Shown: positions 22,922-35,650 of the stretch, in pieces | Layout of the letters: each line of letters begins with the position of its first letter | Position numbering within the stretch: the stretch's first letter is position 1 | Source: Helianthus annuus | Lineage: Eukaryota > Streptophyta > Magnoliopsida > Asterales > Asteraceae | DNA length: 64,000 nt | NCBI RefSeq assembly: GCF_002127325.2 | Contig: NC_035444.2 | Coordinates: forward strand, 78,861,392 to 78,925,391 | Reading direction: 5' to 3' | The notes under the pieces: model-generated | Databases searched by the model: none | Told to the model about the DNA's origin: nothing | What the model saw: the letters and a program-made list of their open reading frames with translations, nothing else | Translations under genes and position numbers: made by a program

Positions 22922-23499
22922 ACTCTCCTAAAGAGTGCCAGAGGTAGTTCATATCAATAATGACATCAGATACGTTCTTTAACATTTATTGGAATATAAA
23001 TGCTAAGAGTTCTGTTTTGATTCGGATACCAATAAATCCTTCATAATTTGTAAGTATAACAACCTTTTAAAATCTTCCATTAGAACCTCAGAGATTAAGT
23101 GTAAGGTAAAACTTACAAACAAAAATCATAGAAACCATCTCTTCTGTTCCTGTCAGAAATCTTCATTCGTAAAAATTTTAGAGTACTCTCTCTCCAGACG
23201 GAGTACGTCAGTATATGTTATCTTGATATCTCTTTGATTTCTATCAACTGCGAATACCAGACGGTATGACATAAGCGCCACATGAGGATTGGTGTATCTT
23301 AATATGTTCCATAGATTGCTTCCATGCCTGATCAGTATAGAGGTTTAATGCGTGGAACAACAAGGATATTCCAATGGTCATATGGTACTAAAGTCAGCTA
23401 ATGGTATTCAAAGAGGATATCCAGAATGGAATTGTCCAAGTAAATGTCTCTGATTAAGGAATCCGTGGACTCGTAACATAAATGTGTCACTTATCTGAC
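22922..23499 (+). other. degenerate internal sequence of element A (protease region expected)
   Basis: This stretch lies between the second gag and the first recognisable pol residues, where the protease should be. I could not pick out a DSG motif in any frame. The stretch is saturated with stops. Confidence 0.45.
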
Positions 23500-24618
23500 A
23501 CAGGCAATAATAGATGAACTGGAGCCTGAGATTTGGAAAATCTCTGTAACCTCCTTGTGTCTTGATTATCTTCTCCAAGGACTACCATGTTTACCTCCGA
23601 AGACAAGTAGAGTTAAGATTAACATCCCGCTTAGGGCTGCATTATTGTGAAATCTCCATGTTAATTAGTATCACCAATTATGGAATAGTCGAAACCCTGA
23701 TTAAGTGAGTTTTAAGATATAGGTTCATAAAGCCTAACTCAATATTTTGAGAATTCGGTATAGTTAATTAAGAAAGACGGTTCATCTTGCTTATGCATTG
23801 ATTACCACAACCATATTTAGGCAACAATTAAGAATTGCCATCAGCTGCCCAGGATCGTCGATTTGTTAAACTAGCTGTAAAGATTAGCTATCCCTTAAGA
23901 TTAGTTTTAAGCAGTGGTTGGAATAACCATCTCACCTTAAAATAAGCTTTTCTAGAATTGTTGTTACGTAAGTATCAAGGTTGCTCCTTTGGGGACCTTG
24001 TATAGACGGAATGATAAACACTTATTGTTAGAGAAGAAGATTGGTAAGTCTAATTATCAGGATCTGAAAGTTGCCTTGGAAACAACGAATAAGATCATTC
24101 GAATTTGTAATCATCCGTGAGTTGCCAATAATTGGCAGAAAATCAAGGATTAATGAAAGTCGCAAACTTCCTAAGTTCTTGTTAAGGAATAAGATTCAAC
24201 AGAAGGTATCACCCTGGAAGGGTGTGCTAATTTGTTAATTATCAGGCTAGTTAAGCTCTGAATATATAAAATCATTTGAGGGAATCGAATGTATCAAGAT
24301 CAGGTAGCATATAAGCTAAAACCTATTTAAGGAACCCGGTGAAGCTTGCAATGCATTCCACACTAATGATTTAAGGATATGTTTCGCCAATAAGTCGAGA
24401 AGCATTATCGCATAATGATATGTAGATTTATGATATGATAAGAAACCTGTATTGATTAAGGATCGGCAGGTTAAAAAGCTTCAAAAGGATACATGTACCT
24501 ATTATAGAAGTCAACTTGGGCGCTTGGAGAGGCCCCAGATGCGCTATAGAAATTAAGTCCATTATGCGACAAAAAGTACTTCCATCATTTTAGCAAATCT
24601 CGAGGTCAAGATTTCTTT
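23500..24618 (+). pseudogene. pol of element A, heavily decayed (Tekay-like)
   Basis: No long frame survives, but fragments in the correct order are readable. LPCLPP...VKINIPL near 23585-23640 matches the linker before RT. LCIDYHNHI and IKNCHQLPRIVDL near 23785-23870 match the start of the RT fingers. KVSPWKGV near 24205 matches the end of integrase, and EKPVLIKDRQVKKLQ near 24445-24485 matches the Tekay chromodomain-like tail. Only about 0.3 kb separates RT from integrase remnants, so most of pol has been deleted. The order and the tail support a Tekay-type chromovirus. Confidence 0.7.
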
Positions 24619-24632
24619 TAAGGGGGTGAGGA
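24618..24632 (+). promoter_or_regulatory. polypurine tract of element A
   Basis: TTAAGGGGGTGAGGA directly precedes the TGTAACACC start of the 3' LTR. Confidence 0.85.
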
Positions 24633-27570
24633 TGTAACACCTCGTAAAATCACGTCCAATGGTGTATTGACACGTGTAATAAACCTTAATAAAGTCAAAC
24701 GTTGAATTTAAGGGACTAATTTTTCAAAAATCAAAAACTTTGATTAAGAAAGGACTGGAAGTGTTAACATACCTAAAATAAGTTTCTGAATAACCTCTCA
24801 CGGTATTTATATTCACAAATGAGCCACTTGTTGATCGAGTGTAGCCGTTTGCGTAATTAATTGAAAGTTTGTGCAAAGAAGGGTTAAAAGTGTCAACATG
24901 TTAATTCTTACCTCTGAGTGACCTTTTAACAAACCGAGAGCTCCGTGATAATTGATTACACTCTCGGGAATGCCTAATATTGGCCATTAAGGGCTTTTAT
25001 GCCTATAAGTGAAGTTACGTGCAACTTTGCAAGTTAAAGGGACTAAAAGTGTCAATATATTTAATTATACCTCTGAATGACCTTTTTATGAACCCGAAGC
25101 ATTATTATGTTTTATAATACTCTCATTAATGCCTAATATTGATTTGATAAGGCTTCGATGCTATTAAACGATGATATGCTCAAGTTTGCGCATTAGAGGG
25201 ACTAATTGCGTCAAACTACAAAAGTCTATCGATTCGTATGATATTGAACCTTCCGGAATATGATCATAAGTTAAAAATGCCCTAAATATCCTTTACATAG
25301 CTTAGAAAATAGGCTTAGATGTATTTGGTGCACAAAAATAAACTTATTTGATCAACAGGGACTAAAAGCGTCAAAAAGTGCATAAGTTTGCATTTTCACG
25401 CATATCTTACGTTCTGAACATATCCGGACATCCAAAAATTTATGTAATCACTAAAATATTTTATTTTAGTGTTTGGCATGATAAAATTCCATTCGTCGCG
25501 TAATTTGGATCGTTTTTCACGTCCGTTCGTGTTTCGTCGTAATTAGCCGAACAACGCAACCGTACGACCAAACGAACCGACATCCAGCATATTTTTGAGC
25601 ATGTTTTATGTTCGCTATGTTTAGACATCATTGTAGAGCCTTGAGGATGGCTTAACGGGCTTTAAATGGGTCAAATATGAGCTTAAACACATACAGGGAC
25701 CAAAGCTGCAACTTCTGAAAGTTTGTTTGATCTGTGCAGGCCGTAGCCTACGCCCCCTGCAGCGTAGCCTACGCCCAGGTCTGGGCAGATTCTTATTTTC
25801 AGCATTCTGGTCGTTTTTCAAGGGCTTTTATGTAAAATTCTCAATAACATGAGCTGGTTTTCAACCCTCATTGTATTTAGAAACCATGGGCACACATGGA
25901 GGGCCAAGATTAAAGCACGGGTTACGAGAAACGATCCTAACGGTTCTTGAAATCCTATATAAACCCATTTGTTCTTGCTCTCATTTCACACTTGATCTGA
26001 ATTGTTCTATGTTGGAGCTTCTATGCTTCAAACCCGAGCATTCTAGATAAATTCCATCCTTGCTTGGACCCTTTGTAAGTGTCCTTTCGTGCTTAGTTTA
26101 ATTGTTTGGCTCTTAAAGCCGAAAAGTCAAGCGTTCGCGATAAACGCTTTGACTTTTAAACGATCAAGCCATTGTTCGCAACGAACATGGCTACGTGATC
26201 GTAATTAGGTGGATATTAAACCCTCAAAAGGGTACCTCCTAATTACCACGTTTGCTTAGTTAATTGTCGGGTCAAAGTAATTAAATTAAAAGTCAAGCGA
26301 GTCGGTTTTTAAACAAAATTCATAACTAATGATGTAAAGGCAATAAAATCAGTTTTGTCACTTTACTAATTTGGTATATATTAGTTGAACATGTCTAGGC
26401 ATGTTCAACCCGACAATTCTGAGTTTAGGCTCGGTTCGGAACCGAAAGTCGCAAAAGTAGACTTCTGCTTTGACTTTCAGTTCTGACCCGATTTAGCTTA
26501 ATTTAGATATGCCTTAGGAATCCTTTAGGACCATGTTATAGGTTAGTATAACTCTCTGAGGTTATACAACTTGGTTCCTTAGAAATCCTAGTTTATTGCA
26601 TGTTTCCGTTAATTGCCTAAAAGTTGACCATTATGCCCTTTTGATGTAAAAACAAGATTTTTGAAAATGTGAGAGGATAAAAACCTTTATTACTAATTTA
26701 TAAACATGTCCTAAAAATTTGACATCAGTTTGAGGTCTAAATTAAGAATTATGTGCGATAGTGTAAACTGAAAGCTTCTTATTAATTAAACGGTATTTTT
26801 GGCATAAAGCCTATTTAAACCGAAATTTTGACACCAAAATTTCTACCCACTGATGTAATATAATATTTAGGGATTTTTGGAAATTTTTAGTAAATTTTAA
26901 ACTGATCATAACATAGGGTCCTTGCATTGATTCGGTAATTGATGGTTATGCCCTTTTTGGCTAATAAAATGAGTTTCACACATCCTTTACATATCAAACC
27001 TCTTTCTACTAATTTTATATATTAAATAAATTATTTTAAACAGTAAAGGTTGTTCAAAATCTCTAATTTACTTATTTAACCAGAATACCGTCAAATGCCA
27101 GATTTTATGCGATTTAGGCGCATAGTATGGTTTAAAACCATATTAGGCACCTAAAGCTTGATACCTACTGATGTTATAAATAAATTTTATACTTTAACAG
27201 TAAATAGAAGTTGATACCTACTGATGGTTTAAAACCATATCGGATTTCCAAAATTAACCCTTAAAGCATATGTGAAATGACGAAAATTCCCATACGGTGC
27301 ATAGTTTGGCCATAAATGATAAATTTCACATATGTGAGATATCTTACTGATATAACTTGACACAATAAATATTTTTACTGATCATTTTAGACCACAACCT
27401 CAGATTGTCATTTAACCTCTTTTATAATCTTTAAAATGACTAAAATGCCCTTTTGGGGCTTAATTTGATTTTAAATTTGTTTTGGGCATAATGGAAGGTA
27501 TCTTACTGATATCACAACATATTTGAGGCATATTAACTTGTGAAACATGTGCATGAGTCATTTGATTACG
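24633..27570 (+). repeat. 3' LTR of element A, first part (U3, R and part of U5)
   Basis: The LTR starts TGTAACACCTCG and is complete at its 5' end, unlike the copy at 581. A GGGACTAAAAGTGTCAA-type motif recurs at about 24881, 25039, 25198, 25358 and 25696, a spacing near 160 bp or a multiple. The segment ends where element E is inserted. Without E the whole LTR is about 4.1 kb. No coding region was found. Confidence 0.88.
25956..25963 (+). promoter_or_regulatory. probable TATA box of the element A LTR promoter
   Basis: TATATAAA lies about 1.32 kb into the 3' LTR and is followed by a pyrimidine-rich stretch (ttgttcttgctctcatttc) that could hold the start site. The corresponding segment is deleted from the 5' LTR. 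Confidence 0.6.
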
Positions 27571-28887
27571 TGATGTCGGGTTAAATTAAGCGTATTTTAT
27601 ATTAAGTAGTGTTAGTTATTAGTTAGTTAAACACGTTAAGTAGTTATCGTTTATATACTTATAATGTGTTGTTATCTGTGGCTTAACAGGTGTTAACGAG
27701 GGTGCACGAGAGAAACGAGTCGGAAAACGTGTTCGAAAAGTCAATGCATGGATTGAAATAGAAAAATACTCACCTGATATGGCCGCGACACCTTACGGGT
27801 TTGTTGATCAGTGTCGCGTGTCGTAGAGGCTGCCTTTGACCCGTTGACTGAATCTGGATAAAATCTAATGGACCGCAAAGGAATTAAAGCCAAGCAAAAT
27901 TTCATGTTGGTCAATGATGATTGGGCCATATGAATTAATTAATAAAACATGGCATTGAAACCCTAAGGAATCAATTTTGAATCATCTGCACGTGCATCAT
28001 ATTTGGATGTGAATTAGATTGGATGTACATGAAAAATGGGGCTGCCAAAAGGAAATACATTATGGGCTGCCATGCAAACGTGAAATAGATGGAGTGGGTC
28101 TTGGAATATTTTATTTTCTACATTGTATGATTTTTTATTAAACCCTATGCGACCGGGCAACAAGAAAAGGGGGGGGGAGTCTTGGGAATTATCGTTGACA
28201 GCCGTCACATTACGAATGAAGAGGGACGAATCGGCAACATACTTCATATCTCTCAAGGCTGTTTTATGATGTCCAACCAACTCGGGATGACAACTAATGC
28301 GGTAGAGACAAGCATGCGCGGCTAAATCTTTCGGTGACTTCCGCCTGGATGAACGTTTACGCGGTTTGACATAATTATTTGTTTTTCTGATTCTTGCAAA
28401 TTGGTACAGCTTGACCACTTGTGTTGGATTATTGGTAAACATTTCTTGTGTTTGAATTACTTGTCGTTTATTAAGCGTATTGGCAACTTTCTTGTGTTGT
28501 TAGCGGGTTGGTAAGTTGGTGGGTAATTGATACAATCAAACGGGTTATTAGGTTGCATAGTGAATCTTAAAAACTATCCCTACTAACTAATCAAATTCGT
28601 TAATTCCGAGGCCATGTTTATGTGGTGTTTTGAATCAGAAAACGGATTTTTATATTAAAACGGGTATTCTGGATTCCGGGTGGAGGTTACTTCTTCTCAT
28701 CTTGATAACACTTTTCGTGACAAATTGTGTTTTCTTTACAATTAAACAAACAAACCGCCAATTTAGATAGTTTAGTTTTAATTAATTTCTTTTACGCTAA
28801 CCACAAATTCCCCGTGGATACGATACCCTACTTACGCTATCTACGTAGTTTAATTAGGTTTTTGATTGACCCTTACGACAGTCATAA
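27571..28887 (+). repeat. 5' LTR of element E
   Basis: The LTR begins TGATGTCGGG and ends CAGTCATAA, where the 3' copy has CAGTCATCA. It is near-identical to 31384-32700, with scattered substitutions such as gtgttcgaaaag against gtgtttgaaaag. The frame at 28014-28442 (minus) is stopped early in the other copy and is not called as a gene. Confidence 0.9.
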
Positions 28888-28890
28888 AAA

Positions 28891-28908
28891 TGGCGCCGTT
28901 GCCGAGGA
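28891..28908 (+). promoter_or_regulatory. primer-binding site of element E (tRNA-Asp type)
   Basis: TGGCGCCGTTGCCGAGGA differs from the element C site at a single base. Confidence 0.88.
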
Positions 28909-29027
28909 ATTGGTGCGCTTAGTGTTAGTTAGTTGTTCCTACTTTCTAAAAAAAAACCCAAAAATATTTTTTTGTTTTATTTGTTTGTTCGTGATTTACG
29001 TGGGTACTTGAGTTGTGTTTGTGCAGG

Positions 29028-30011
29028 ATGACAGATCTTACAATATTCTGCGGCTCTTCTACATGCAAGTTGTGCGGGGAACCACTTCACCCGTGTATCG
29101 GTTGCCACGAGGCCCGATTTAGACGGGAAAAGTCGAAATTAGAAGGACCACCGATGCCTTGCTATGAGAATCCTTTCCATTCACCATATTTCTATAATTC
29201 TGATACAACGGTGAAGGATGGTTATTACTCTGACGGATGGGATCGGGACGAGGATGCTTATTATGAGCCAAGGACAGATGGACAATGTTTCTGTTGCGGT
29301 CGTAATCATACTTATGATTATGATGATGTGTGTGTGGTGTATTTGGAAAATCCAGAGTATTAGAATAAAAAAATGATGGATGCGTACATCTCAAGACCGT
29401 ATCAGGGATACCGACAGTATCATCCCGAGGAATATTCTAAGCCCGAGGGTGTCTATACTTATTAGACCGAGGAGGAGAAAAGGCTTGCTATGTTGGAAGT
29501 GAAATTGTCCAAACTCGAGCAGTATTTATCAACACCCAACCTTTCCGATGAAGATCGAATCAGCTTTCTAGTTTCCAAGTGTCAAAAGTTAAAGATGAAG
29601 ATAGAATTAGCAGAGCGTCTTTCACCATTACCTGATGATATTAGAGATTATTCTCATATGGAGGACGAGGTTGTGGAGGATAATACCACACCAATGAGTC
29701 CTTTATCTGATGAAGAGTTATTGGTGGATCAGATGGTGTGTGCAGATGATGAGGCAGAACAGTCTGAGGAGATGAATATGTGTACCGAACATCTTCCCAT
29801 ATCAATCATTCAAATAAATAAGTGTGGGGAAGAGGGTTCGAGGAAGAAGATTAAAAGGGCGAAGCTACAAGATATCGGTGTATATCTCGTGAAGTGGATC
29901 AGCCAAACCCGCAGGTGCTTTCTAAACATGCCAATTATAATGACGAGCTTATGGAGATGGCATATAAATTCTGGGCATTCATTGGAAATACAAGGGGTAA
30001 ATGTGCATTGA
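29028..30011 (+). pseudogene. Cys-rich acidic protein of element E, two nonsense codons
   Basis: This frame is homologous over its whole length to the intact ORF at 10056-11051 and begins at the same MTDLT. The N-terminal C13-x2-C16-x6-C23-x2-C26 pattern, the CFCCGR-x-H cluster, the coiled-coil region and the acidic region are all kept. In-frame TAG codons stand at 29361-29363 (Trp in the C copy) and 29463-29465 (Gln in the C copy). Each is explained by one C-to-T or G-to-A transition. The last ~15 residues differ from C. Conservation of the cysteines in both copies supports past selection on the protein. Function is unknown. Confidence 0.75.
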
Positions 30012-31383
30012 AACCACTGTAGCGCATATCAGGTATAATCTGGCTGAAGATCTAAAACTTAGCGCTCTCGGAAGGCAGCCCGAGGATGTAGAGTATTGTA
30101 TTTTTGTTGTGTTTTGTGTTGCGTGTGTGTTCTTGCAGGTTTTAATTATCTTCACGGATGCGTTTACCCAAGTGTGGGGAAGTCTGAGGAGGTGACGATC
30201 ACTTTTGTCCATACTCAATCTCCATTTAGACGAAAGTGATTCAAATAATTTCAAGTCAAGTGTCCCGTGTTGAAGCAGCCGCGAATGAAATGCTATACGG
30301 TTGCAGTGGAACAAAGCTCATGGATTCAACCGCGTCAAATCAGGGGAGTCTGTTCCATTTCTCTTTGTATTGTATTTATATTTTTATTATGTCGTAAATA
30401 GTTTCTCACTCCATTGAGGACAATGAAGGAAATAAGTGTGGGGAGGGGAAACTAGCGTTTAGTTGTATCTTAGTGTCGTGTCGTAAAAAAATAAAAAAAT
30501 CTGAAAAAAATAAAAAATCAAAAATTTAAAAAAAAATTGAAAAAAATAGAAACTATTTCGAGAAAGTTTCTGCAATAAATGGAAAATGATAGATATAATT
30601 GGATCATTGGCATTTGATTACTATATATATGAGATAATGAACGGTCGGTCACGCATCTAATTTAGGATATGTGGGTAGGCCCAGCCGGTTGAAAGGTTTC
30701 TTAAGATCGATATAAAATAACTTAAAATAGGAGTCTTGTGGGTTCTCACCTTAGGAGCTATGGCAAAACTGAAACTGTGGAAAGTATAAGGGCTACGTCA
30801 TAAGTAAAAAACTTATAAGTTTTTCCGATTAAACTAGCACACCTGTTTCTTTTTGTGAAAATAAATCCAAAACAGTGTGGCGCCCACAAAAAAAAAAGAA
30901 ATATTCCATCCATTCATCTGAGCACATGTAAAAAAAAACGTGAAGTTTATGGCATTAACCATGGGGATGGTGACTCGTGTGGCGTATGTCCACTGAACTG
31001 ATCGTATACAAAAGCATGTAAAGCTCGGAACTTCATCCATCTATCCATCATAAAGTTTAATCGGAATAATATAAGAGTTTTTTATATAAGGCGGTAGATT
31101 ATAAATCTTTTAACCTTATAAGCTTGAAACGGGATTAGGTGGCGTTGTAATCTTTTGAGTGTGAGATCCATAGATGACTATAAATTACTTAAACTTAAAT
31201 GAATCATGAATAAGTGCTCGGAAGCTGGGGATTGGGTTTAAGTGGATCGTATACCCGCAATCTTGGTTAGCATATGGTTAGACCGGTTAATAAAATAACC
31301 GCTATATTGAATGTCGATGCTTCTGATTGTGATTCCATTGCATATAATTTTTTTTGGGACGAAAAAAGATAAGTGTGGGGATG
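30012..31383 (+). other. non-coding 3' internal region of element E
   Basis: AAGTGTGGGGA-type purine motifs occur at 30170-30180, 30434-30444 and 31371-31383, the last being the polypurine tract next to the 3' LTR. An A-rich stretch lies at 30484-30545. No gene is supported. Confidence 0.75.
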
Positions 31384-32700
31384 TGATGTCGGGTTAAATT
31401 AAGTGTATTTTATATTAAGTAGTGTTAGTTATTAGTTAGTTAAACACGTTAAGTAGTTATCGTTTATATACTTATAATGTGTTGTTATCTGTGGCTTAAC
31501 AGCTGTTAACGAGGGTGCACGAGAGAAACGATTCGGAAAACGTGTTTGAAAAGTCAATGCATGGATTGAAATAGAAAAATACTCACCTGATATGGCCACG
31601 ATACCTTACGGGTTCGTTGATCAGTGTCGCGTGTCGTAGAGGCTGCCATTGACCCGTTGACTGAATCTGGATAAAATCTAATGGACCGCAAAGGAATTAA
31701 AGCCAAGCAAAATTTCATGTTGGTCAATGATGATTGGGCCATATGAATTAATTAATAAAACATGGCATTGAAACCCTAAGGAATCAATTTTGAATCATCT
31801 GCACATGCATCATATTTGGATGTGAATTAGATTGGATGTACATGAAAAAAAGGGGCTGCCAAAACGAAATACATTATTGGCTGCCATGCAAACGTGAAAT
31901 AGATGGAGTGGGCCTTGGAATATTTTATTTTCTACATTGTATGATTTTTAATTAAACCCTATGCGACCGGGCAACAAGAAAAGGGTGGGAGTTTTGGGAA
32001 TTATCGTTGACAACCGTCACATTACGAAACGAAGAGGGACGAATCGGCAACATACTTCATATCTCTCAAGGTTGTTTTATGATGTCCAACCAACTCGGGA
32101 TGACAACTGATGCGGTAGAGACAAGTATGCGCGGCTAAATCTTTCGGTGACTTCCGCCTGGATGAACGTTTACGCGGTTTGACATAATTATTTGTTTTTC
32201 TGATTCTTGTAAACTGGTACAGCTTGACCACTTGTGTTGGATTATTGGTAAACGTTTCTTGTGTTTGAATTACTTGTCGTTTATTAAGCGTATTGGCAAC
32301 TTTCTTGCGTTGTTAGCGGGTTGGTAAATTGGTGGGTAATTGATACAATCAAACGGGTTATTAGGTTGCATAGTGAATCTTAAAAACTATCCCTACTAAC
32401 TAATCAAATTCATTAATTCCGAGGCCATGTCTATGTGGTGTTTTGAATCAGAAAACGGATTTTTATATTAAAACGGGTATTCGGGATTCCGGGTGGAGGT
32501 TACTTCTTCTCATCTTGATAACACTTTTCGTGACAAATTGTGTTTTCTTTACAATTAAACAAACAAACTGCCAATTTAGACAGTTTAGTTTTAATTAATT
32601 TCTTTTACGCTAACCACAAATTCCCCGTGGATACGATACCCTACTTACGCTATCTACGTAGTTTAATTAGGTTTTTGATTGACCCTTACGACAGTCATCA
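31384..32700 (+). repeat. 3' LTR of element E
   Basis: The 1317-bp copy has the same length as the 5' LTR and ends CAGTCATCA. The LTR of element A resumes at 32701. Confidence 0.9.
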
Positions 32701-33858
32701 CCCGTTATGCAATTTACGCGTTCGGTACGGTTTATGTAACTAGTTTACATGAATTAACCGAAACGGGTCAAACCTTATCATTTCCACTTCAAAAATCTAG
32801 AATGTGTTTAGTTTACCCATATTATACAAGTCTCCATACTTGTCGGGTCTAAATCACATTCTAATCTGGTCTTTGCTTAATCTTGCGTTTTGAACCGTAA
32901 ACTTTTCCTGAAAACTAACCGGTCTAAGTTTCGACTTAAATAAGACCCTTTAGGAATCTAATAGGTTAGTAAAACCTTGGTTCCAGATTGAGAGCCCCAG
33001 TAGAGGTACTTGTGCTTGCTGATTAGAATATACGGCTGAGTATAAATTGCATTTTAGCTCAGGTAAATACTTTTAACTTATTTTTCCTTATATGGGCTTG
33101 GGATACGGTATTATAATAATACCGCTTGGTCGGTATTGAATGTTTAATCAAATAGCGGTTAAATTATTGAGGTAACCCGTTTTAATCTGTATTGTTTGAA
33201 ATAAAAGCCTTTGGGGGTTAATGACCATGTCCCGGATATCCTTGGCATCATTATTAACAAATGGCCACGTCCTAAGCATGGGGTGTAGGCATACACCTGA
33301 TAGTTGCTTAAGGGAAACGGTATCCCACTCTCGTGTGGGCCTATACTTGTGGTGTGTCTGTTAATCTTGACCCGGTTTCTAACATCGGGCCCTAAATGTA
33401 TAGCGAACATGTAAATCTGTATACAAGATTATTTTTATATAATTGTCCCAAGTTATAAAAGAATTTTTGTGCCTTGAGCATTCAAATCAATTTTCTAAAA
33501 CATTTTCAAAATGAGTCAGTTAATTGTATTTACCAGTGTAAACTGACGTATTTTTCCAAAAAAGATTAAGTGATAGGTACTGTACGTAATTGGCTGGGAG
33601 CTCAGGGCGTTAATAGGGAATCTTGCAAGTTCTAGAGGCCTAAAGTCTGTTGAACAATGTTTATCTTTCTGTTTTAAGATCTGCATGTGGATCCACCTTA
33701 CAATATGTTTGTAACATTAATGTTACTTTTGAATAAGTTTGTAATATATTCACTTTTGACTTATGTTGTGCATTGAACTGTGATTACTTGACTATGATGA
33801 TATCAACTACGTCACGATACTCCCCACCGGTAATACGTGGAAATATCGGGGTGTGACA
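32701..33858 (+). repeat. 3' LTR of element A, final part
   Basis: This part matches 16876-16955 plus 17840-18915 of the 5' LTR, without solo LTR D. It ends ATCGGGGTGTGACA at 33858, the outer edge of element A. The target duplication cannot be checked because the 5' end of the element is truncated. Confidence 0.87.
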
Positions 33859-35039
33859 TCAGTTCACCATTTCACCATTTCGAAGCATTTGGAGTGACAT
33901 TTTCTCGGAGATTTGATATTTTACGAGAATATATTTCAGATTTTGTCATATAATTGAGGTTAGTTCCTAAAATTCCTCCATAATGAGTCGTATAATTTAT
34001 ATTAGGAACATACCATCGATCGTATATTCTTCATCCATTTGTAATTACAGTAACGTGATTAAAAACATCGTGGATCCATATTTCGTTCGTAATTAGGGCA
34101 ACGTGATTATAATAATAGTCAATATGGCAATATAGTCGGAAATCGCCGTCAGGTTTAACATATATATTGTGCAATTTGGTGATTCAAACTTCATTCTGTA
34201 TTGTGATATATTTTATTATGCATATGTGCTTATATTTACATCATAGATTTAACTAGGTTTAATAAAATATGTTATTAAGGTAAGTTTGTGTGATATATAG
34301 TTATGCACATATGCATATATTGTCATAATAGTTCAATATGCACATGTGCATAGTTCGTGTGACATTTTGTAAGTTTATACAATTCGTTCGTACTTCTTTA
34401 TATTATATATAATTTGTTAATTCAAACTTTTGTGTGTATTATCAGAAATATTGTCATGCACATGTGCATATGTTTACATCAGATGTTTAACAGAATATGT
34501 TATTAAGGTAAGTTTGTGTGATATATAGTTATGAACATGTGCATAGATTGTTATATTAATTTAATATGCACGTGTGCATATTTTGTAATAACATGTGAAT
34601 AGTTATGCACAAATGTATTTTATGTTAGAATGTGGTAACAAGATATTGTGGTGTGATATATACATATATGCACATGTGCATAAACTGACAAAATAAGTTA
34701 CTATGCATATGCGCATAATTTGTCATACTAGGTTATTAAGGCATTTAACGTATATGCACATGTTCATTGTAGAATTGCAATGGAAAGCAAGTTGGAAAGG
34801 AAAATGAAAAAAAGTTATATTTGTATTAAAGTCGAGGGACGAAGGGTCATCATTGTAAGACGCAGTCACAACGGAAAAGTATATGCATGGTAAACAAAAA
34901 GGTTAGAATATTTGATTATTTATAATTAATATTTTCGATGTTCATTAATTAAAAGTTATTTCATGCACATGTGCATCATTACATTAATGTTGTTTTTATT
35001 AATATAATTTGTATAAACATATTGAGTTTATGAATGCAG
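33859..35039. other. AT-rich non-coding part of a Mutator-like remnant with palindromic repeats
   Basis: No supported exon is present, although additional upstream exons of the Ulp1-like gene could be hidden here. Perfect ATGCACATGTGCAT palindromes lie at 34338, 34456, 34668 and 34963, with variants between them (for example 34566 and 34703). Confidence 0.55.
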
Positions 35040-35650
35040 ATGTGAAAAAGGTTGTGGAAAAGGACATGAAGGTGAGGAATAATAAACGAAAACAGGTGGA
35101 AATTCCAAACAAAGGTGTCGGTGAGGTGCGCATGGCAAAGAACAGAAGGTTATCAACATCTAAAGTTGGTGATAAAGATGACAATGTTGTTAATGGTATG
35201 TGTCATTTAGAATTTTTAATCAATATTTAAAATGCACATGTGCATTAGTGTGGACAAACATTTCATACATGTATTAATGTTGCACATATTTAAACAGAAA
35301 AAATTGGATGGGCAACGAGTGATAATTTCAACGATTGCGGTGTGTTCGCTATGCGACACATGGAGATGTACAAATGGAGCGATGTCAAGTTTGAATGCGG
35401 TTTTAGTACGCAGAAAGATATTCAAGACATGCAACTGAAAAACTTGATGATGAAGATAGCAACAAAACTGTTATTATCAGAGGCAAACGTGTACAAGGAA
35501 ACTGTTATGGAACTTGCAAAAGAGACAACACGCGGTTTGAGAGATGAAAAAATGCGAAAAATGTTACACAAAGAGGCGATGAAACAAGAAAAATGTTGGA
35601 ATATGCTTGACAAATGGAAGAATGAGGATAAGTTTGAGGGTATGAGTTAA
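35040..35650 (+). pseudogene. C-terminal part of an Ulp1-like (C48) cysteine protease, transposon-borne, two exons
   Basis: Exon one (35040-35195) ends at a G|GTATGT donor and encodes a basic, low-complexity segment. Exon two (35298-35650) follows a TTTAAACAG acceptor. The splice keeps phase and gives EKIGWATSDNFNDCG, where NDCGVFAMRHME is the Cys-containing motif of SUMO-type C48 proteases. A Lys/Glu-rich helix and a stop at 35650 follow. The His-Asp-Gln part of the catalytic domain is not visible upstream, so the copy is partial or its first exons are diverged. Plant Mutator elements of the Kaonashi type carry Ulp1-like genes, and the FAR1-like remnant 0.9 kb downstream supports that origin. 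The product would cleave SUMO-like conjugates if complete, which is not shown here. Confidence 0.65.

Larger units (their letters stand above)
27571..32700 (+). mobile_element. Element E: non-autonomous Athila-like element related to C by its ORF
   Basis: The 5.13-kb element has two LTRs of exactly 1317 bp and a tRNA-Asp-type primer-binding site. It carries the same internal layout as element C but wholly different LTR sequence. It interrupts the 3' LTR of element A, where the uninterrupted allele (5' LTR near 16872) reads gattacccattatg. The flanks here are gattacg and cccgttatg, so the target duplication is imperfect or partly lost. Confidence 0.9.

Noticed and set aside
27200..27245. Scrambled segment (gttgatacctactgatggtttaaaacc) in the 3' LTR of element A
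   Set aside because: It is a local rearrangement of nearby LTR words and too small to call as a feature.
28014..28442. 142-residue minus-strand ORF in the 5' LTR of element E
   Set aside because: The sister LTR copy at 32022-32231 is interrupted, so there is no conserved frame.
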